This document shows, one piece after another, positions 1 through 8,201 of a stretch of 64,000 nucleotides of DNA. The notes below the pieces were generated by a model. It did no database searches and had not been told where the DNA came from. It worked only from the letters and a program-made list of their open reading frames with translations. Numbering within the stretch: the stretch's first letter is position 1; each line of letters starts with the position of its first letter. The translations under genes and the position numbers were made by a program. Origin of the DNA: Maribacter hydrothermalis (GTDB lineage Bacteria; Bacteroidota; Bacteroidia; Flavobacteriales; Flavobacteriaceae); NCBI RefSeq assembly GCF_001913155.1, contig NZ_CP018760.1, positions 1,612,001 to 1,676,000 of the forward strand. Direction: 5' to 3'.

Positions 1-513
1 GGAATGAAACTTGATCTAGAAGTCAAAAAAACTACTAATAATCAACTCATGCAAGATGTTAAAATGATGGGTAACTCTATAAGCAAACAAGTACTAAATG
101 GCGACAATGGTTATATGGTAATGCAAGGGCAACGTATAGATCTTACCGAAGAAGAATTGATCAAATCGAGGACTGAATCTTTACCTTTTCCCGAACTTAG
201 CTATTTAGCGAACAACAATGTTTCTTTAGAAGGCATGGAAATGGTTGGAGATAAAAAAGCATATAAAATTAAAGTAACAGATGACAAAACTACTTTCTAT
301 GATGTAGAAACAGGACTTAAAGTCCAAGAGGTTACTTTAACAGAAATGCAAGGGCAACAAATATCGAGTACATCTAATTTTGAAGATTATAAAGATGTGT
401 CGGGTATTCTGCTACCTTTTAAGTTAACACAATCTTTTGGGCCACAGAATTTTGAATTCATAATTTCTGATATCAAAATTAATGAAGGTGTTTCGGCTGA
501 AGATTTTGAATAA
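1..513 (+). CDS. C-terminal part of a probable M16-type peptidase or LolA-like periplasmic protein (5' truncated)
   Basis: The reading frame is already open at the window edge (codon 1 is GGA), so the N-terminus and true start lie upstream. The visible 170 residues form a beta-rich segment with no cysteines, membrane spans or catalytic motif. It ends in strands followed by a short acidic tail. The pattern resembles the LolA/outer-membrane lipoprotein-sorting-like domain that closes many flavobacterial M16 (insulinase-like) peptidases. The zinc-binding HxxEH part of such a protein would be outside the window, so the family call is an inference. A strong inverted repeat with a T-tract follows 20 bases after the stop. 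Confidence 0.45.
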   Translation, partial: GMKLDLEVKKTTNNQLMQDVKMMGNSISKQVLNGDNGYMVMQGQRIDLTEEELIKSRTESLPFPELSYLANNNVSLEGMEMVGDKKAYKIKVTDDKTTFYDVETGLKVQEVTLTEMQGQQISSTSNFEDYKDVSGILLPFKLTQSFGPQNFEFIISDIKINEGVSAEDFE

Positions 514-532
514 ACTTTAAACTAAATAAATA

Positions 533-560
533 GAAAAACCCGCTAGCATGCGGGTTTTTC
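533..560. terminator. Bidirectional intrinsic terminator between convergent genes
   Basis: An 11-bp perfect inverted repeat (gaaaaacccgc / gcgggtttttc) with a 6-base loop sits between two convergent stops. The A-run on one side and T-run on the other give a U-tract in either direction, so it can serve both the upstream truncated gene and the DUF2807 gene. Confidence 0.8.
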
Positions 561-579
561 TATTTCAACTCTATTGCTA

Positions 580-1326
580 TCACGCTCCTATTTTGGTTAT
601 TTTAGCTTCGCCGATAATCAATCCCAAATCCACCTCTGGATTACCGGAATAACTTACATTAGTTTCTCCGTAACAGGTAACTTTTAAGCGATCTGCGACC
701 TTTATTCTAAAATTACTTTCACCATAGGCCGTAATTTTTGTTTCATCGGCATTCATGCCTAACGTATTAACTTCACTTTCGCCATAGGCTCTAAAAACTT
801 GACGCGCAATAGCACCTTCAGCAATTTCTAAATAACTACTGCCATAAATAGCAACGGTCAACTCATCAATTGAAACTGAATTAAAATAGACTTTAGCATC
901 GCCATATAACGACATTTTAAAATCATCTGCATTAAAAAGATTTTTACATCGTACAATTTCTTCCCCCCGTATCGATAAATTTTCAAGCTTTCTATAGGTT
1001 ACCGTCATTGTGGCCATTGTACCATTGTATAAAGATTTTTTTCCTTTCCATTTATCACTGGAAATACGTTCAGATTTAGTTACAACCTTGGCGCCATCTA
1101 AATACAGTCTTAATGTTCTACCTTCAACCTCAACATTTATTTTATCCAACCCTATTTTTGCATTATCAATAACTACACTTTCTTCTTCTCCCTCGACTAA
1201 ATTTACCTCAATATGCGGACTAACAATTAGTTTATCGAAAGATTTTACGTTGAATGTTTTTTCTTGCGCCTTAATTGCACCTACAACAAAGAAGATTGCA
1301 AGTAGTACAAATATTATTTTTTTCAT
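580..1326 (-). CDS. DUF2807 (GIN domain) putative secreted auto-transporter adhesin-like protein
   Basis: A 248-residue protein when started at the ATG whose product begins MKKIIFVLLAIFF, which gives a clean signal peptide ending at A-Q-E. An in-frame upstream start would add 14 non-hydrophobic residues before the signal and was rejected. The mature part opens with FNVKSFDKLIVSPHIEVNL. It continues as a right-handed repetitive beta structure in which glycine-rich turns recur every 18-20 residues (IYGSSYLEI, AYGESEV, AYGESNF, CYGETNV). This is the hallmark of DUF2807/head-GIN proteins, which are periplasmic or surface beta-solenoids of unknown function common in Bacteroidota. It has its own terminator downstream. 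Confidence 0.75.
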   Translation of the reverse strand: MKKIIFVLLAIFFVVGAIKAQEKTFNVKSFDKLIVSPHIEVNLVEGEEESVVIDNAKIGLDKINVEVEGRTLRLYLDGAKVVTKSERISSDKWKGKKSLYNGTMATMTVTYRKLENLSIRGEEIVRCKNLFNADDFKMSLYGDAKVYFNSVSIDELTVAIYGSSYLEIAEGAIARQVFRAYGESEVNTLGMNADETKITAYGESNFRIKVADRLKVTCYGETNVSYSGNPEVDLGLIIGEAKITKIGA

Positions 1327-1407
1327 GATTTCTATTTTCTGATTAGTTCTACATAAAGACAACGCCAAGTATAATTTGTTACAGTACGGGTAACTATTTT
1401 GGTTGCG

Positions 1408-2283
1408 CTACAGCTTTTTTCTATTTACGAGCCATACACCAAATAAGATAACAATTCCACCTAACAGCTGCAAAATAATTATATTTTCTCCATCTAGAAA
1501 ACCCCAAAGTACCGCTACAAGGGGAATTAAATAGGTAACCGATGCAGCAAATACCGGACTAGATAATTTTATTAATTTATTAAACAGAATGTTTGCCAAA
1601 GCTGTTCCTAAAAAAGCCAATGCCATTATATACCAAACAGCTTCATGCATAGCACTATTACCCAAAAACTCCTGAAATACGCCCGTATAAATTAATATAA
1701 CAAATGCCGGGAGAAAAGCGACTCCGAAACTAGCAGTAGTTATAGCCAACGGAGTTAAATGCGATAAATACTTTTTTATAATATTTATATTAAAAGCATA
1801 TCCTAAGGCTGAAAAAAGAATGAATAGCGTGTACCAATAATCCTGGTCCACATTATTCTCCATACCCGCCGCAATTAATACAACAGTACCAAAAAGACCT
1901 ATAAAAACACCTAATACTTGTCTTCCCTTTAATGAGAGTCCAAAAAGAGCAATACCTACAAGTGTAGTAAATAATGGCGCAACTGAATTTAAAATCGAAG
2001 TAATTCCACTACTAATTTCTGTTTGCGCCAATGCAAAGAAAAAAGGTGGAAAAAACGAACTACATAACCCTGCAATAGTCACCCATTTCCAATCTATTTT
2101 AGAAAGTGACTTTAACGATTTAAAACCAACAATAAACAATAATACCGATGCAAATACAATTCGTAACCCGCCAACCTGTAGCGGCGTATATCCTATTAGA
2201 GATTTTTTAATCAGTATAAATGAAGAACCCCATATTAACGCAAGAACTAAAAGATAGCCCCACTTTTGGTCTATATTTTTCAA
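1408..2283 (-). CDS. EamA/DMT-family inner-membrane transporter
   Basis: 291 residues, almost entirely hydrophobic, with about ten predicted membrane segments in two similar halves of roughly 145 residues. This is the usual size and duplicated architecture of the drug/metabolite transporter superfamily. The N-terminal half carries the typical WGSSFILIKKSL stretch at the first helix, where EamA proteins have W-G-(S/T)-x-F. The second half ends in a short basic tail (NRKK). The start is TTG. Substrate cannot be read from sequence; relatives export amino acids, metabolites or drugs. It faces away from the heavy-metal-binding gene. Confidence 0.82.
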   Translation of the reverse strand: MKNIDQKWGYLLVLALIWGSSFILIKKSLIGYTPLQVGGLRIVFASVLLFIVGFKSLKSLSKIDWKWVTIAGLCSSFFPPFFFALAQTEISSGITSILNSVAPLFTTLVGIALFGLSLKGRQVLGVFIGLFGTVVLIAAGMENNVDQDYWYTLFILFSALGYAFNINIIKKYLSHLTPLAITTASFGVAFLPAFVILIYTGVFQEFLGNSAMHEAVWYIMALAFLGTALANILFNKLIKLSSPVFAASVTYLIPLVAVLWGFLDGENIIILQLLGGIVILFGVWLVNRKKL

Positions 2284-2435
2284 TCAAATTAATTTTAAGC
2301 AAAAGTGGGCTTTTTTCTAAGATAATGACCTTTATAAACAGATATTTTAATAGTTGTTTATGGTGTTCATTTTCCTTATTTGGTATCTTTACACAAACAG
2401 ATTTTCGAACTTATTCTTAAACGAAAAAAATAGAT

Positions 2436-2792
2436 ATGAAAATTAATTTTTTAGCACTTAGCATATTTATTTTTTGCATTTCTGTTGCCACATCAACAGC
2501 ACAAGATAATTCTAGTGCAATTGCTATAATTGAAAATGCAAAAACAACCGAAGTTTTAATTGGTATTGACGGTATGGCTTGCCAAGAAGGGTGTGCCGAT
2601 AAAATTGCATTAAACCTTATGGAAATAAAAGGCGTTTCTTCGGCAGAAGTTAGTTTCGACCAAAAAAATGGAATTGTTGTTTTTGACCCAAAACTTACTT
2701 CTATTGAAGATTTAAAATCTACTATTACAAACACCAAAGTAAAAGAGTGCCAGTATACAATTAATTCAGTTACATTTAAAGAAAGCGAATAA
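2436..2792 (+). CDS. Periplasmic heavy-metal-associated (HMA) domain protein
   Basis: 118 residues with an N-terminal signal peptide (about residues 1-22, ending S-T-A-Q) and one HMA ferredoxin-like domain at about 38-105. The metal-binding loop reads GMACQEGC, so the two cysteines (C49 and C53) are separated by three residues instead of the usual two (GMxCxxC). The rest fits the fold: GVSSAEVSFDQKNGIVVFDP and a closing helix IEDLKSTI. A third cysteine occurs in the C-terminal tail (KECQY). The protein is probably a periplasmic copper or other soft-metal binder. It lies 1 base upstream of a lipoprotein gene and is probably cotranscribed with it. A near-consensus -7 box (TATCTTTA) lies at 2384-2391. 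Confidence 0.78.
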   Translation: MKINFLALSIFIFCISVATSTAQDNSSAIAIIENAKTTEVLIGIDGMACQEGCADKIALNLMEIKGVSSAEVSFDQKNGIVVFDPKLTSIEDLKSTITNTKVKECQYTINSVTFKESE

Positions 2793-2793
2793 C

Positions 2794-3216
2794 ATGAAAA
2801 AGTTAGTTACACTTATAGTGGCCATAGGCCTACTTAGCATTACCTCCTGTAAAGAGTCTAAAAAAGTAGAGGAAGCATCAAGAATGGAACATGTAATGGC
2901 CATACATGATGAAGTAATGCCAAAAATGGGCACTTTAGGAAAGTTAGTGGGTCAACTAAAACCTATGGCAGACTCTCTAGGGGTAGAATCAGCAGAGGCA
3001 AAAGCAATGAAGGACCTACAAGAAGCCAACAGATCTATGATGGACTGGATGCAAGGTTTTGGTGACCGTTTTGATTCTGAAGAAATAATGAAAGGCAAAG
3101 AACTTTCTGATGAAAAGAAAGAATGGTTAAAAGAAGAGGAAGAGAAAGTACAACAAGTAAAAGAGAATATCAATTCTAGTATTAAGCGCGCTGAAGAGAT
3201 TTTAAGCAAACAATAA
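2794..3216 (+). CDS. Small helical lipoprotein, function unknown
   Basis: 140 residues. The signal peptide ends in a lipobox, ITSC (Cys at about position 19), so the mature protein should be lipid-anchored. The remainder is strongly helical, charged and methionine-rich (IHDEVMPKMGTLGKLVGQLKPM, MMDWMQGFGDRF). It ends in a lysine/glutamate-rich coiled-coil segment (KKEWLKEEEEKVQQVKENI). Similar flavobacterial proteins are annotated as viral A-type inclusion protein, a name that says nothing about role. Tight linkage to the HMA-domain gene and the methionine clusters suggest, as inference only, a role in metal handling. Confidence 0.6.
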   Translation: MKKLVTLIVAIGLLSITSCKESKKVEEASRMEHVMAIHDEVMPKMGTLGKLVGQLKPMADSLGVESAEAKAMKDLQEANRSMMDWMQGFGDRFDSEEIMKGKELSDEKKEWLKEEEEKVQQVKENINSSIKRAEEILSKQ

Positions 3217-3230
3217 GGAATAAAATATTT

Positions 3231-4181
3231 TCAAAAAGGTAATTTAGATAAATCTACATTGCCTCCAGATATTATAATACCTATTTTTTTATTCTGAAAA
3301 ACTGCTGGCTGCTCTTTTGATTGTTTCAAAACTGCAGCCACTGTTACCGCACTAGAGGGTTCAATAATTATTTTCATTCGCTCCCAAACCAGTTTCATTG
3401 CGTCAACGATTTCTTCTTCGGTAACTCTAACAATACCGCTAACCAACTTTTTTATAATAGGGAAATTTTTATCTCCTAGCGTAGTTTTGAGTCCGTCTGC
3501 AATAGTATTCACAGTCTCATTACTTTCTATTTTCCCACTTTGTAGTGAACGGTAAGCATCATCTGCCTCAAATGGTTCAGCTCCGTAAACTTTACAGTTA
3601 ATACCAAAATAGTGAGCCGCTAGAGCAGACCCGGCAATGAGTCCGCCGCCACCTACAGGACAAAAAATAAAATCTAAATCGGGTTGTTTTTCAAGCAACT
3701 CTAATGCAGTAGTACCTTGACCTAAAATAACGTCATTATCGTTTGATGGATGAATAAATGTAGCTCCAGTTTTTAACGCAATTTCATCTGCTAAAGCCTG
3801 CCTAGCTTCTACTGTAGGCTCGCACTCATAAATTATTCCACCATATTCCTTTACACCAACTTTCTTAACCTCTGGTGCTGTATTAGGCATAACAATATGT
3901 GCGGTTACGCCAACACTTTGGGCAGCTAATGACAACGCTTGGGCAAAATTACCAGAGGAATGCGTTACTACTCCGTTTTTCTTTTGCTCTTTAGGTAATC
4001 GCAAGATAGCATTGGTTGCTCCACGCATTTTGTAGGCGCCGGCTCTTTGAAAATTCTCACACTTAAAAAATACCTGAGCATTTACTTCTTTATCAATTAA
4101 CCTAGACGTTAAAACGGATGTATTATGAATAAAAGGGGCTATACGTTTATGACAATCTAATAGGTTTTGTTTTGTCATCAT
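3231..4181 (-). CDS. PLP-dependent threonine/serine (or 3-hydroxyaspartate) ammonia-lyase family enzyme
   Basis: 316 residues, the length of the short catabolic threonine dehydratase/serine racemase group, which lacks the C-terminal ACT domain. Fold-type II landmarks are present. The PLP lysine is K51 in GAYKMRGA (the family usually has GSFKxRGA, so serine is replaced by alanine). SSGNFAQAL is the asparagine loop, GGGGLIAG the phosphate-binding glycine loop, and ISGGNVD lies near the C-terminus. The likely reaction is deamination of threonine or serine to a 2-oxo acid; racemase or 3-hydroxyaspartate lyase activity cannot be excluded. It lies 6 bases after gldD on the same strand and so is probably read from the ssb-gldE-gldD transcript. 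Confidence 0.8.
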   Translation of the reverse strand: MMTKQNLLDCHKRIAPFIHNTSVLTSRLIDKEVNAQVFFKCENFQRAGAYKMRGATNAILRLPKEQKKNGVVTHSSGNFAQALSLAAQSVGVTAHIVMPNTAPEVKKVGVKEYGGIIYECEPTVEARQALADEIALKTGATFIHPSNDNDVILGQGTTALELLEKQPDLDFIFCPVGGGGLIAGSALAAHYFGINCKVYGAEPFEADDAYRSLQSGKIESNETVNTIADGLKTTLGDKNFPIIKKLVSGIVRVTEEEIVDAMKLVWERMKIIIEPSSAVTVAAVLKQSKEQPAVFQNKKIGIIISGGNVDLSKLPF

Positions 4182-4187
4182 AGCTTA

Positions 4188-4745
4188 TTATTTTTTCCAG
4201 CGAAGGGTTTCTATAATTCCTCTTATATCATTTTGAAGGTAGGACGCTGCAGGAAGAATAGAATCATAATTAGGTTTAGTATAAAAATAAACCGAACCAG
4301 TTAAAAAATGCTCTGTACTATCCGTTACAAAAAACTGCGATTGTGAAGCGGCATTCCCTTGCACCTCAAATAAAGCTCCAAAAACCCTGGCATCGGGATT
4401 TACATAAGGTTGCTCAACAATATTATCTGCTTTAGCAGCATGTTCATAACTTAGACGTTTAGAGTCATGTATTAGTTTATCAAGATTACCATCAACCTTC
4501 TTATAGCTAAGAAAAATTGCTCCTTTCATGTCTGGATAAGAAATGGTGTATGCTTTATCGCTATTTAATTCTGCATTAGCCAATTGATTATACTTAAAGC
4601 TAAAATTCTCGGTTTCTAAATCCGCTAATTTTCCTTGCGGGTATTCTAAGCGCATTTTGGCCTTGGGTTTAGGAATTTGCTCGTCTTGACAACTCAAAAC
4701 AAAAAGTGCTAACATAAACAGCCCTAAAAATAATTTAAATTTCAT
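4188..4745 (-). CDS. gldD: Gliding motility lipoprotein GldD
   Basis: 185 residues with a lipoprotein signal peptide (lipobox FVLSC, Cys at about 19) followed by PKPKAKMRLEYPQG, the characteristic opening of GldD. The protein continues as a compact alpha/beta domain ending TLRWKK. GldD is an essential component of the gliding/type IX secretion apparatus of flavobacteria and is membrane-anchored. Its start lies inside gldE (11-bp overlap), the arrangement described for the gld locus of Flavobacterium johnsoniae. This overlap and the neighbours ssb and mutY strongly support the call. The organism is therefore expected to glide or at least to secrete through the type IX system. Confidence 0.93.
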   Translation of the reverse strand: MKFKLFLGLFMLALFVLSCQDEQIPKPKAKMRLEYPQGKLADLETENFSFKYNQLANAELNSDKAYTISYPDMKGAIFLSYKKVDGNLDKLIHDSKRLSYEHAAKADNIVEQPYVNPDARVFGALFEVQGNAASQSQFFVTDSTEHFLTGSVYFYTKPNYDSILPAASYLQNDIRGIIETLRWKK

Positions 4746-6063
4746 TTGGCAACGTTACTTTTATTTGTTTTAGTCTCTTTTTATCCATGCTCTCTACCAT
4801 AAAGGTATACGATTCAAAAATAATTTTCTCTCCCCTTTTAGGAAAACTCCCGGCTTTCTCTAAGACAAAACCTGCTAAAGTTTCTGACTCACCTTTATTT
4901 TCTTCGAACATATCGCTATCCTCCAATTTAATAACCCTGTAAAAGTCTTTTAATGGCGTTTTACCTTCAAACACATAATTAAAATCATCTAACTTAGAAT
5001 AAATTAAATCTTCATCATCGAACTCATCACTTATATCACCTACAATTTCTTCAATAATATCCTCTAAAGTTACCAAACCAGAGGTTCCGCCATACTCGTC
5101 TACTACTATAGCCAAATGATTTTTTTTCTCTTGAAACTCTTCCAACAAATCATCTAACTTTTTATTCTCTGGAACAAAATAAGGCTCACGAATTAAAGTC
5201 ATCCAATTAAAGGTCTTTCTATCTAAATAGGGCAGTAAATCTTTTACATATAATACACCTTTTACCGTGTCAATATTTTCACCAAAAACAGGAATACGAG
5301 AATAACCATGCTTTTTTATTTCACCAATGACTTCTATAAACTTCATTTGCTCATTAAGTGCAAAAATGTCAATTCTAGGGCGCATTACTTGTTTGGTATC
5401 TGTATTACCAAAAGTTACAATACCTTCTAAAATTTTCTTTTCTTCTTTAGTAGTATCGCCATGGGAAGTTAAATCTAAAGCTTGTGACAGGTGATTAATA
5501 CTTAAACTTGATTTTTGTTTTCCGAGTTTATTGTATAAAAACAATGTACCGGAACGCATTGGCAAGCTTAATGGTGAAAAAATAAAATCTAAAACACGTA
5601 ATGGAAACGCCATTAAATGCGAAAAACTCATTCTATTTCTATTCGCATAAACCTTAGGTAAAATTTCACCGAACATTAAAATTAAAAAAGTAGCCACCAC
5701 TACTTCTAATAAAAACCTTACTGATACGATACCAAACAATACTTGATTTACATTCTTAAAAAGGGTATCACCTATAATACTAAAAAGTAGCACTACACCA
5801 ATATTAATAGCATTGTTTGCTATTAATATGGTAGCCAATAATTTTTTAGGCCGCTCAAGAAGCATTAGCAGAATACTACTTTTTGCTGATTTTTCGTCTT
5901 GTAACTCTTTAATCTCGGTAGGTGAAAGACCAAACATTGCTACCTCTGCACCAGAAACTAGCGCAGAACAAATTAACAATATAAAAAGGACGATAATATT
6001 AATTGCAAATACACCGTTCACAGCTAATAATGTTACTAAAAACGGTAAGGGGTCTGGGTCCAA
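4735..6063 (-). CDS. gldE: Gliding motility-associated membrane protein GldE (CorC/HlyC type, CBS domains)
   Basis: 442 residues starting from TTG. Order of domains: an N-terminal DUF21/CNNM-like membrane domain with about four helices (residues 10-180); two CBS domains (about 215-335) containing TDTKQVMRPRIDIFAL and VDEYGGTSGLVTLEDIIEEIVGDI; and a C-terminal CorC/HlyC domain (about 350-440). The family includes magnesium/cobalt efflux proteins. GldE is the flavobacterial member that assists GldD function in gliding. The first residues after the start, DPDPLPF, resemble other GldE proteins. The 3' end overlaps gldD by 11 bp, suggesting translational coupling, and ssb precedes it by 20 bases. 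Confidence 0.92.
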   Translation of the reverse strand: MDPDPLPFLVTLLAVNGVFAINIIVLFILLICSALVSGAEVAMFGLSPTEIKELQDEKSAKSSILLMLLERPKKLLATILIANNAINIGVVLLFSIIGDTLFKNVNQVLFGIVSVRFLLEVVVATFLILMFGEILPKVYANRNRMSFSHLMAFPLRVLDFIFSPLSLPMRSGTLFLYNKLGKQKSSLSINHLSQALDLTSHGDTTKEEKKILEGIVTFGNTDTKQVMRPRIDIFALNEQMKFIEVIGEIKKHGYSRIPVFGENIDTVKGVLYVKDLLPYLDRKTFNWMTLIREPYFVPENKKLDDLLEEFQEKKNHLAIVVDEYGGTSGLVTLEDIIEEIVGDISDEFDDEDLIYSKLDDFNYVFEGKTPLKDFYRVIKLEDSDMFEENKGESETLAGFVLEKAGSFPKRGEKIIFESYTFMVESMDKKRLKQIKVTLPNEI

Positions 6064-6083
6064 TAGTTCCTGTTTAATTATCG

Positions 6084-6545
6084 TTAGAATGGTAAATCGT
6101 CATCATTCTCCTGAGTTATCGGAGCAGATGCTTTGTCCGTCGCTTTACTAGTATTACTTGTTTTTGGAGTAGTAGAGGCTGTACTATTATCAGTTGCGCC
6201 AGACTCTTTTTTAGTGGTTAAAAAGGTAAAATCGGTTACGTGCACTTCTGTACTATACCTGGTATTACCATCTTCTCCCTGCCATTGGCGGTTCTTTAAT
6301 CTTCCTTCAACATATACCTTATCTCCTTTACTCAGATATTTTTCACAAATTTCAGCTGCTTTATTACGTACAACTATGTTATGCCAATCTGTATTTGTTA
6401 CTCGCTCGCCGGTAGATTTGTTCGTATACGTTTCATTTGTAGCAATAGGAAATCTTCCTATACTGCCACCACCTTCAAAATAATGCATTTTAACTTCATC
6501 ACCTAAATGCCCAATTAACATTACCTTATTTAATGTACCGCTCAT
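6084..6545 (-). CDS. ssb: Single-stranded DNA-binding protein
   Basis: 153 residues. The N-terminal OB-fold (about 1-110) begins MSGTLNKVMLIGHLGDEVK and contains the conserved block TDWHNIVV. It is followed by a flexible serine/threonine-rich linker and the acidic tip DDDLPF, which docks repair and replication partners. The protein coats single-stranded DNA in replication, recombination and repair. It lies between mutY and gldE on one strand. A perfect -7 element at 6565-6572 would start transcription about 15 bases before the ATG, so ssb-gldE-gldD can be expressed independently of mutY. Confidence 0.97.
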   Translation of the reverse strand: MSGTLNKVMLIGHLGDEVKMHYFEGGGSIGRFPIATNETYTNKSTGERVTNTDWHNIVVRNKAAEICEKYLSKGDKVYVEGRLKNRQWQGEDGNTRYSTEVHVTDFTFLTTKKESGATDNSTASTTPKTSNTSKATDKASAPITQENDDDLPF

Positions 6546-6564
6546 AACTTAAAGATATAAAAAT

Positions 6565-6572
6565 CAAAAGTA
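6565..6572 (-). promoter_or_regulatory. Flavobacterial -7 promoter element of ssb
   Basis: On the minus strand the octamer reads TACTTTTG, an exact TAnnTTTG match, 20 bases upstream of the ssb ATG. It sits immediately after the mutY stop. No clear -33 TTG was found at the usual spacing. Confidence 0.5.
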
Positions 6573-7622
6573 CTAAATTTTAAACGCTTTTATAAAATCT
6601 GCTATTAAAACTGGCACAGGAAATTGCTTCAATTTTTCCATTGAAATTTTGTCTGCGAAATCAGAATTCGTTTTTACGATCCAAAATTTTGCATGCAGAT
6701 GTTGATGAGACAATTTATGTATTATAGCAGATTCATTAAATTCTAAAAACTCATTAACCTCAATATCATCTAGTACTTCTTTATACCTAAATATAATTTC
6801 ATCTAATTCCAATTCCTTTTTAGATTCTAATAAAGGAAATTGCCAAAGGTTCTGCCAAATACCTTTTCCTATTCTTTGCTCAATTTTTGTAAAATAATTT
6901 TCTTTAGGGTCCATATATATCGGTATAATATAATTAAAATACCTATCCCTTACTTTTGTCTTTTTTAATTTAACCGGTAATTGTTCCACAAGACCTTTTT
7001 GCAAGGCAACACAACTATTATTTAAAGGGCAATGTAAACAAAGTGGTTTTTTGGGCGAACATTGTATGGCTCCAAACTCCATAATTCCCTGATTGTAATC
7101 TCTAATTTGTTCAGTATCCATGACTTTTTGAGCCAAAGTTTTAAAATACTTTACACCTTCAGTACTATTAATTGGTATATCTACCCCGTAATACCTGGCC
7201 AAAACTCTATATACATTACCGTCTACAACTGCTTGGGCTTCATTAAAACAAATTGATGAAATTGCGCTCGCAGTATAGTCTCCAATTCCTTTTAGGTTTA
7301 AAAGCTCTTTATAATTGTCTGGAAATACACCTTTGTATTCATTAACGACAATTTTTGCCGTTGCATGTAAATTTCTCGCCCTTGAATAATACCCCAATCC
7401 TTGCCAGAGTTTTAAAACCTCTTCTTCATCTGCGTTTGCTAAATGACCAACAGTTGGAAAACTTTCTATAAACCTTAAGTAATACGGGGTTCCTTGAGCC
7501 ACACGTGTTTGTTGAAGAATAATTTCTGACAACCAAATATTATAAGGATCAATGGTATTACGCCATGGTAAAGTGCGTTTGTTTTGATGATACCAATCTA
7601 AAATTTTACCCGAAAATGACAT
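6573..7622 (-). CDS. mutY: A/G-specific adenine glycosylase MutY
   Basis: 349 residues. It removes adenine mispaired with 8-oxoguanine in base-excision repair. Visible features are catalytic Glu33 in SEIILQQTRV, the helix-hairpin-helix LKGIGDYTASAI (about 110-121), and catalytic Asp134 in VVDGNVYRV. The four [4Fe-4S] cysteines C188, C195, C198 and C204 have the canonical x6-x2-x5 spacing. A C-terminal NUDIX-like domain (about 225-345) reads the oxidised guanine. Length and motif order are normal. It is divergent from HU across a 127-bp gap and is followed by ssb. Confidence 0.96.
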   Translation of the reverse strand: MSFSGKILDWYHQNKRTLPWRNTIDPYNIWLSEIILQQTRVAQGTPYYLRFIESFPTVGHLANADEEEVLKLWQGLGYYSRARNLHATAKIVVNEYKGVFPDNYKELLNLKGIGDYTASAISSICFNEAQAVVDGNVYRVLARYYGVDIPINSTEGVKYFKTLAQKVMDTEQIRDYNQGIMEFGAIQCSPKKPLCLHCPLNNSCVALQKGLVEQLPVKLKKTKVRDRYFNYIIPIYMDPKENYFTKIEQRIGKGIWQNLWQFPLLESKKELELDEIIFRYKEVLDDIEVNEFLEFNESAIIHKLSHQHLHAKFWIVKTNSDFADKISMEKLKQFPVPVLIADFIKAFKI

Positions 7623-7703
7623 GATCTTCTATACTAAGTGATAAAAGTAGCAGTTTATATACTTAAAATTAACCCATTAGAAAGAAAGATTGAATTTAAT
7701 TTA

Positions 7704-7711
7704 TATATTTG
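7704..7711 (+). promoter_or_regulatory. Flavobacterial -7 promoter element of the HU gene
   Basis: TATATTTG is an exact TAnnTTTG match 39 bases upstream of the HU ATG. The nearest TTG upstream is only 11 bases away, shorter than the usual 17-23, so only the -7 box is supported. Confidence 0.5.
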
Positions 7712-7749
7712 CAACCCGAAAAAACATACAGAAAATCTAATATTGAAAG

Positions 7750-8040
7750 ATGACGAAAGCGGAAATTGTATCGAAAATCTCAGATAAGCTGGGAATTGAA
7801 AAAGGAGATGTACAGGCAACTGTTGAATCTTTTATGGAAGAGGTAAAAACATCATTAGAAAGTGGTGATAATGTTTACCTAAGAGGTTTTGGTAGTTTTA
7901 TCATTAAAACTAGAGCCGAAAAAACCGGTAGAAATATTTCCAAAAACACAACCATTAAAATACCCGCTCACAACATTCCAGCATTTAAGCCTGCAAAGGT
8001 TTTTGTAGAAGGAGTTAAGAGCAACGTACACGTAAAATAA
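7750..8040 (+). CDS. HU/IHF-family DNA-binding protein
   Basis: 96 residues. It contains the nucleoid-protein signature in GFGSFIIKTRAEKTGRN, followed by the basic beta-arm ending IPAHNIPAFKPAK. It is a small dimeric protein that bends and compacts DNA. The N-terminal helix pair MTKAEIVSKISDKLGI matches HU. In flavobacteria this gene commonly faces mutY and precedes the RNase E/G gene, as here. The next gene, a 29-codon basic peptide, begins 21 bases after its stop and is probably on the same transcript. Confidence 0.95.
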   Translation: MTKAEIVSKISDKLGIEKGDVQATVESFMEEVKTSLESGDNVYLRGFGSFIIKTRAEKTGRNISKNTTIKIPAHNIPAFKPAKVFVEGVKSNVHVK

Positions 8041-8061
8041 TTAATCTTAAAAAAGAACTTT

Positions 8062-8151
8062 ATGCCAAGCGGTAAGAAAAGAAAGAGACATAAGGTAGCC
8101 ACACACAAGCGCAAAAAGCGTAGAAGAGCTAACCGACACAAGAAAAAGTAG
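8062..8151 (+). CDS. Very short, extremely basic peptide; candidate ribosome- or nucleic-acid-associated protein
   Basis: An ATG-initiated frame of 29 codons. The product starts MPSGKKRKRHKV and ends NRHKKK. More than half of its residues are Lys or Arg, with four His and no acidic residue. Such composition is typical of tiny ribosomal proteins (for example THX or the bL34/bL36 type) and of short DNA/RNA-binding peptides. The gene lies between HU and RNase E/G, starts 21 bases after HU, and its last codons form the left arm of a strong terminator. I recall near-identical small frames at this position in other Bacteroidota, but I could not verify that here. Function is not established. Confidence 0.72.
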   Translation: MPSGKKRKRHKVATHKRKKRRRANRHKKK

Positions 8152-8174
8152 TTTTATAACTACTTTTTCTTTTT
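8141..8174 (+). terminator. Intrinsic terminator overlapping the end of the 29-codon gene
   Basis: A 13-bp perfect inverted repeat (agaaaaagtagtt / aactactttttct, loop ttat) is followed by TTTT. The left arm includes the last three sense codons and the stop of the small basic gene, so coding and termination signals share sequence. Confidence 0.8.
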
Positions 8175-8201
8175 AAAATACGTTCATTGACATAGAGATC
8201 C

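Noticed and set aside
1010..1342. Plus-strand frame of 110 codons opposite the DUF2807 gene
   Set aside because: It is a mirror frame of a clear signal-peptide protein and has low-complexity Ser/Thr/Leu composition with no domain.
2220..2420. Plus-strand frame of 66 codons overlapping the EamA start
   Set aside because: It runs through the transporter start and the intergenic region, has no recognisable feature, and the opposite frame is a good transporter.
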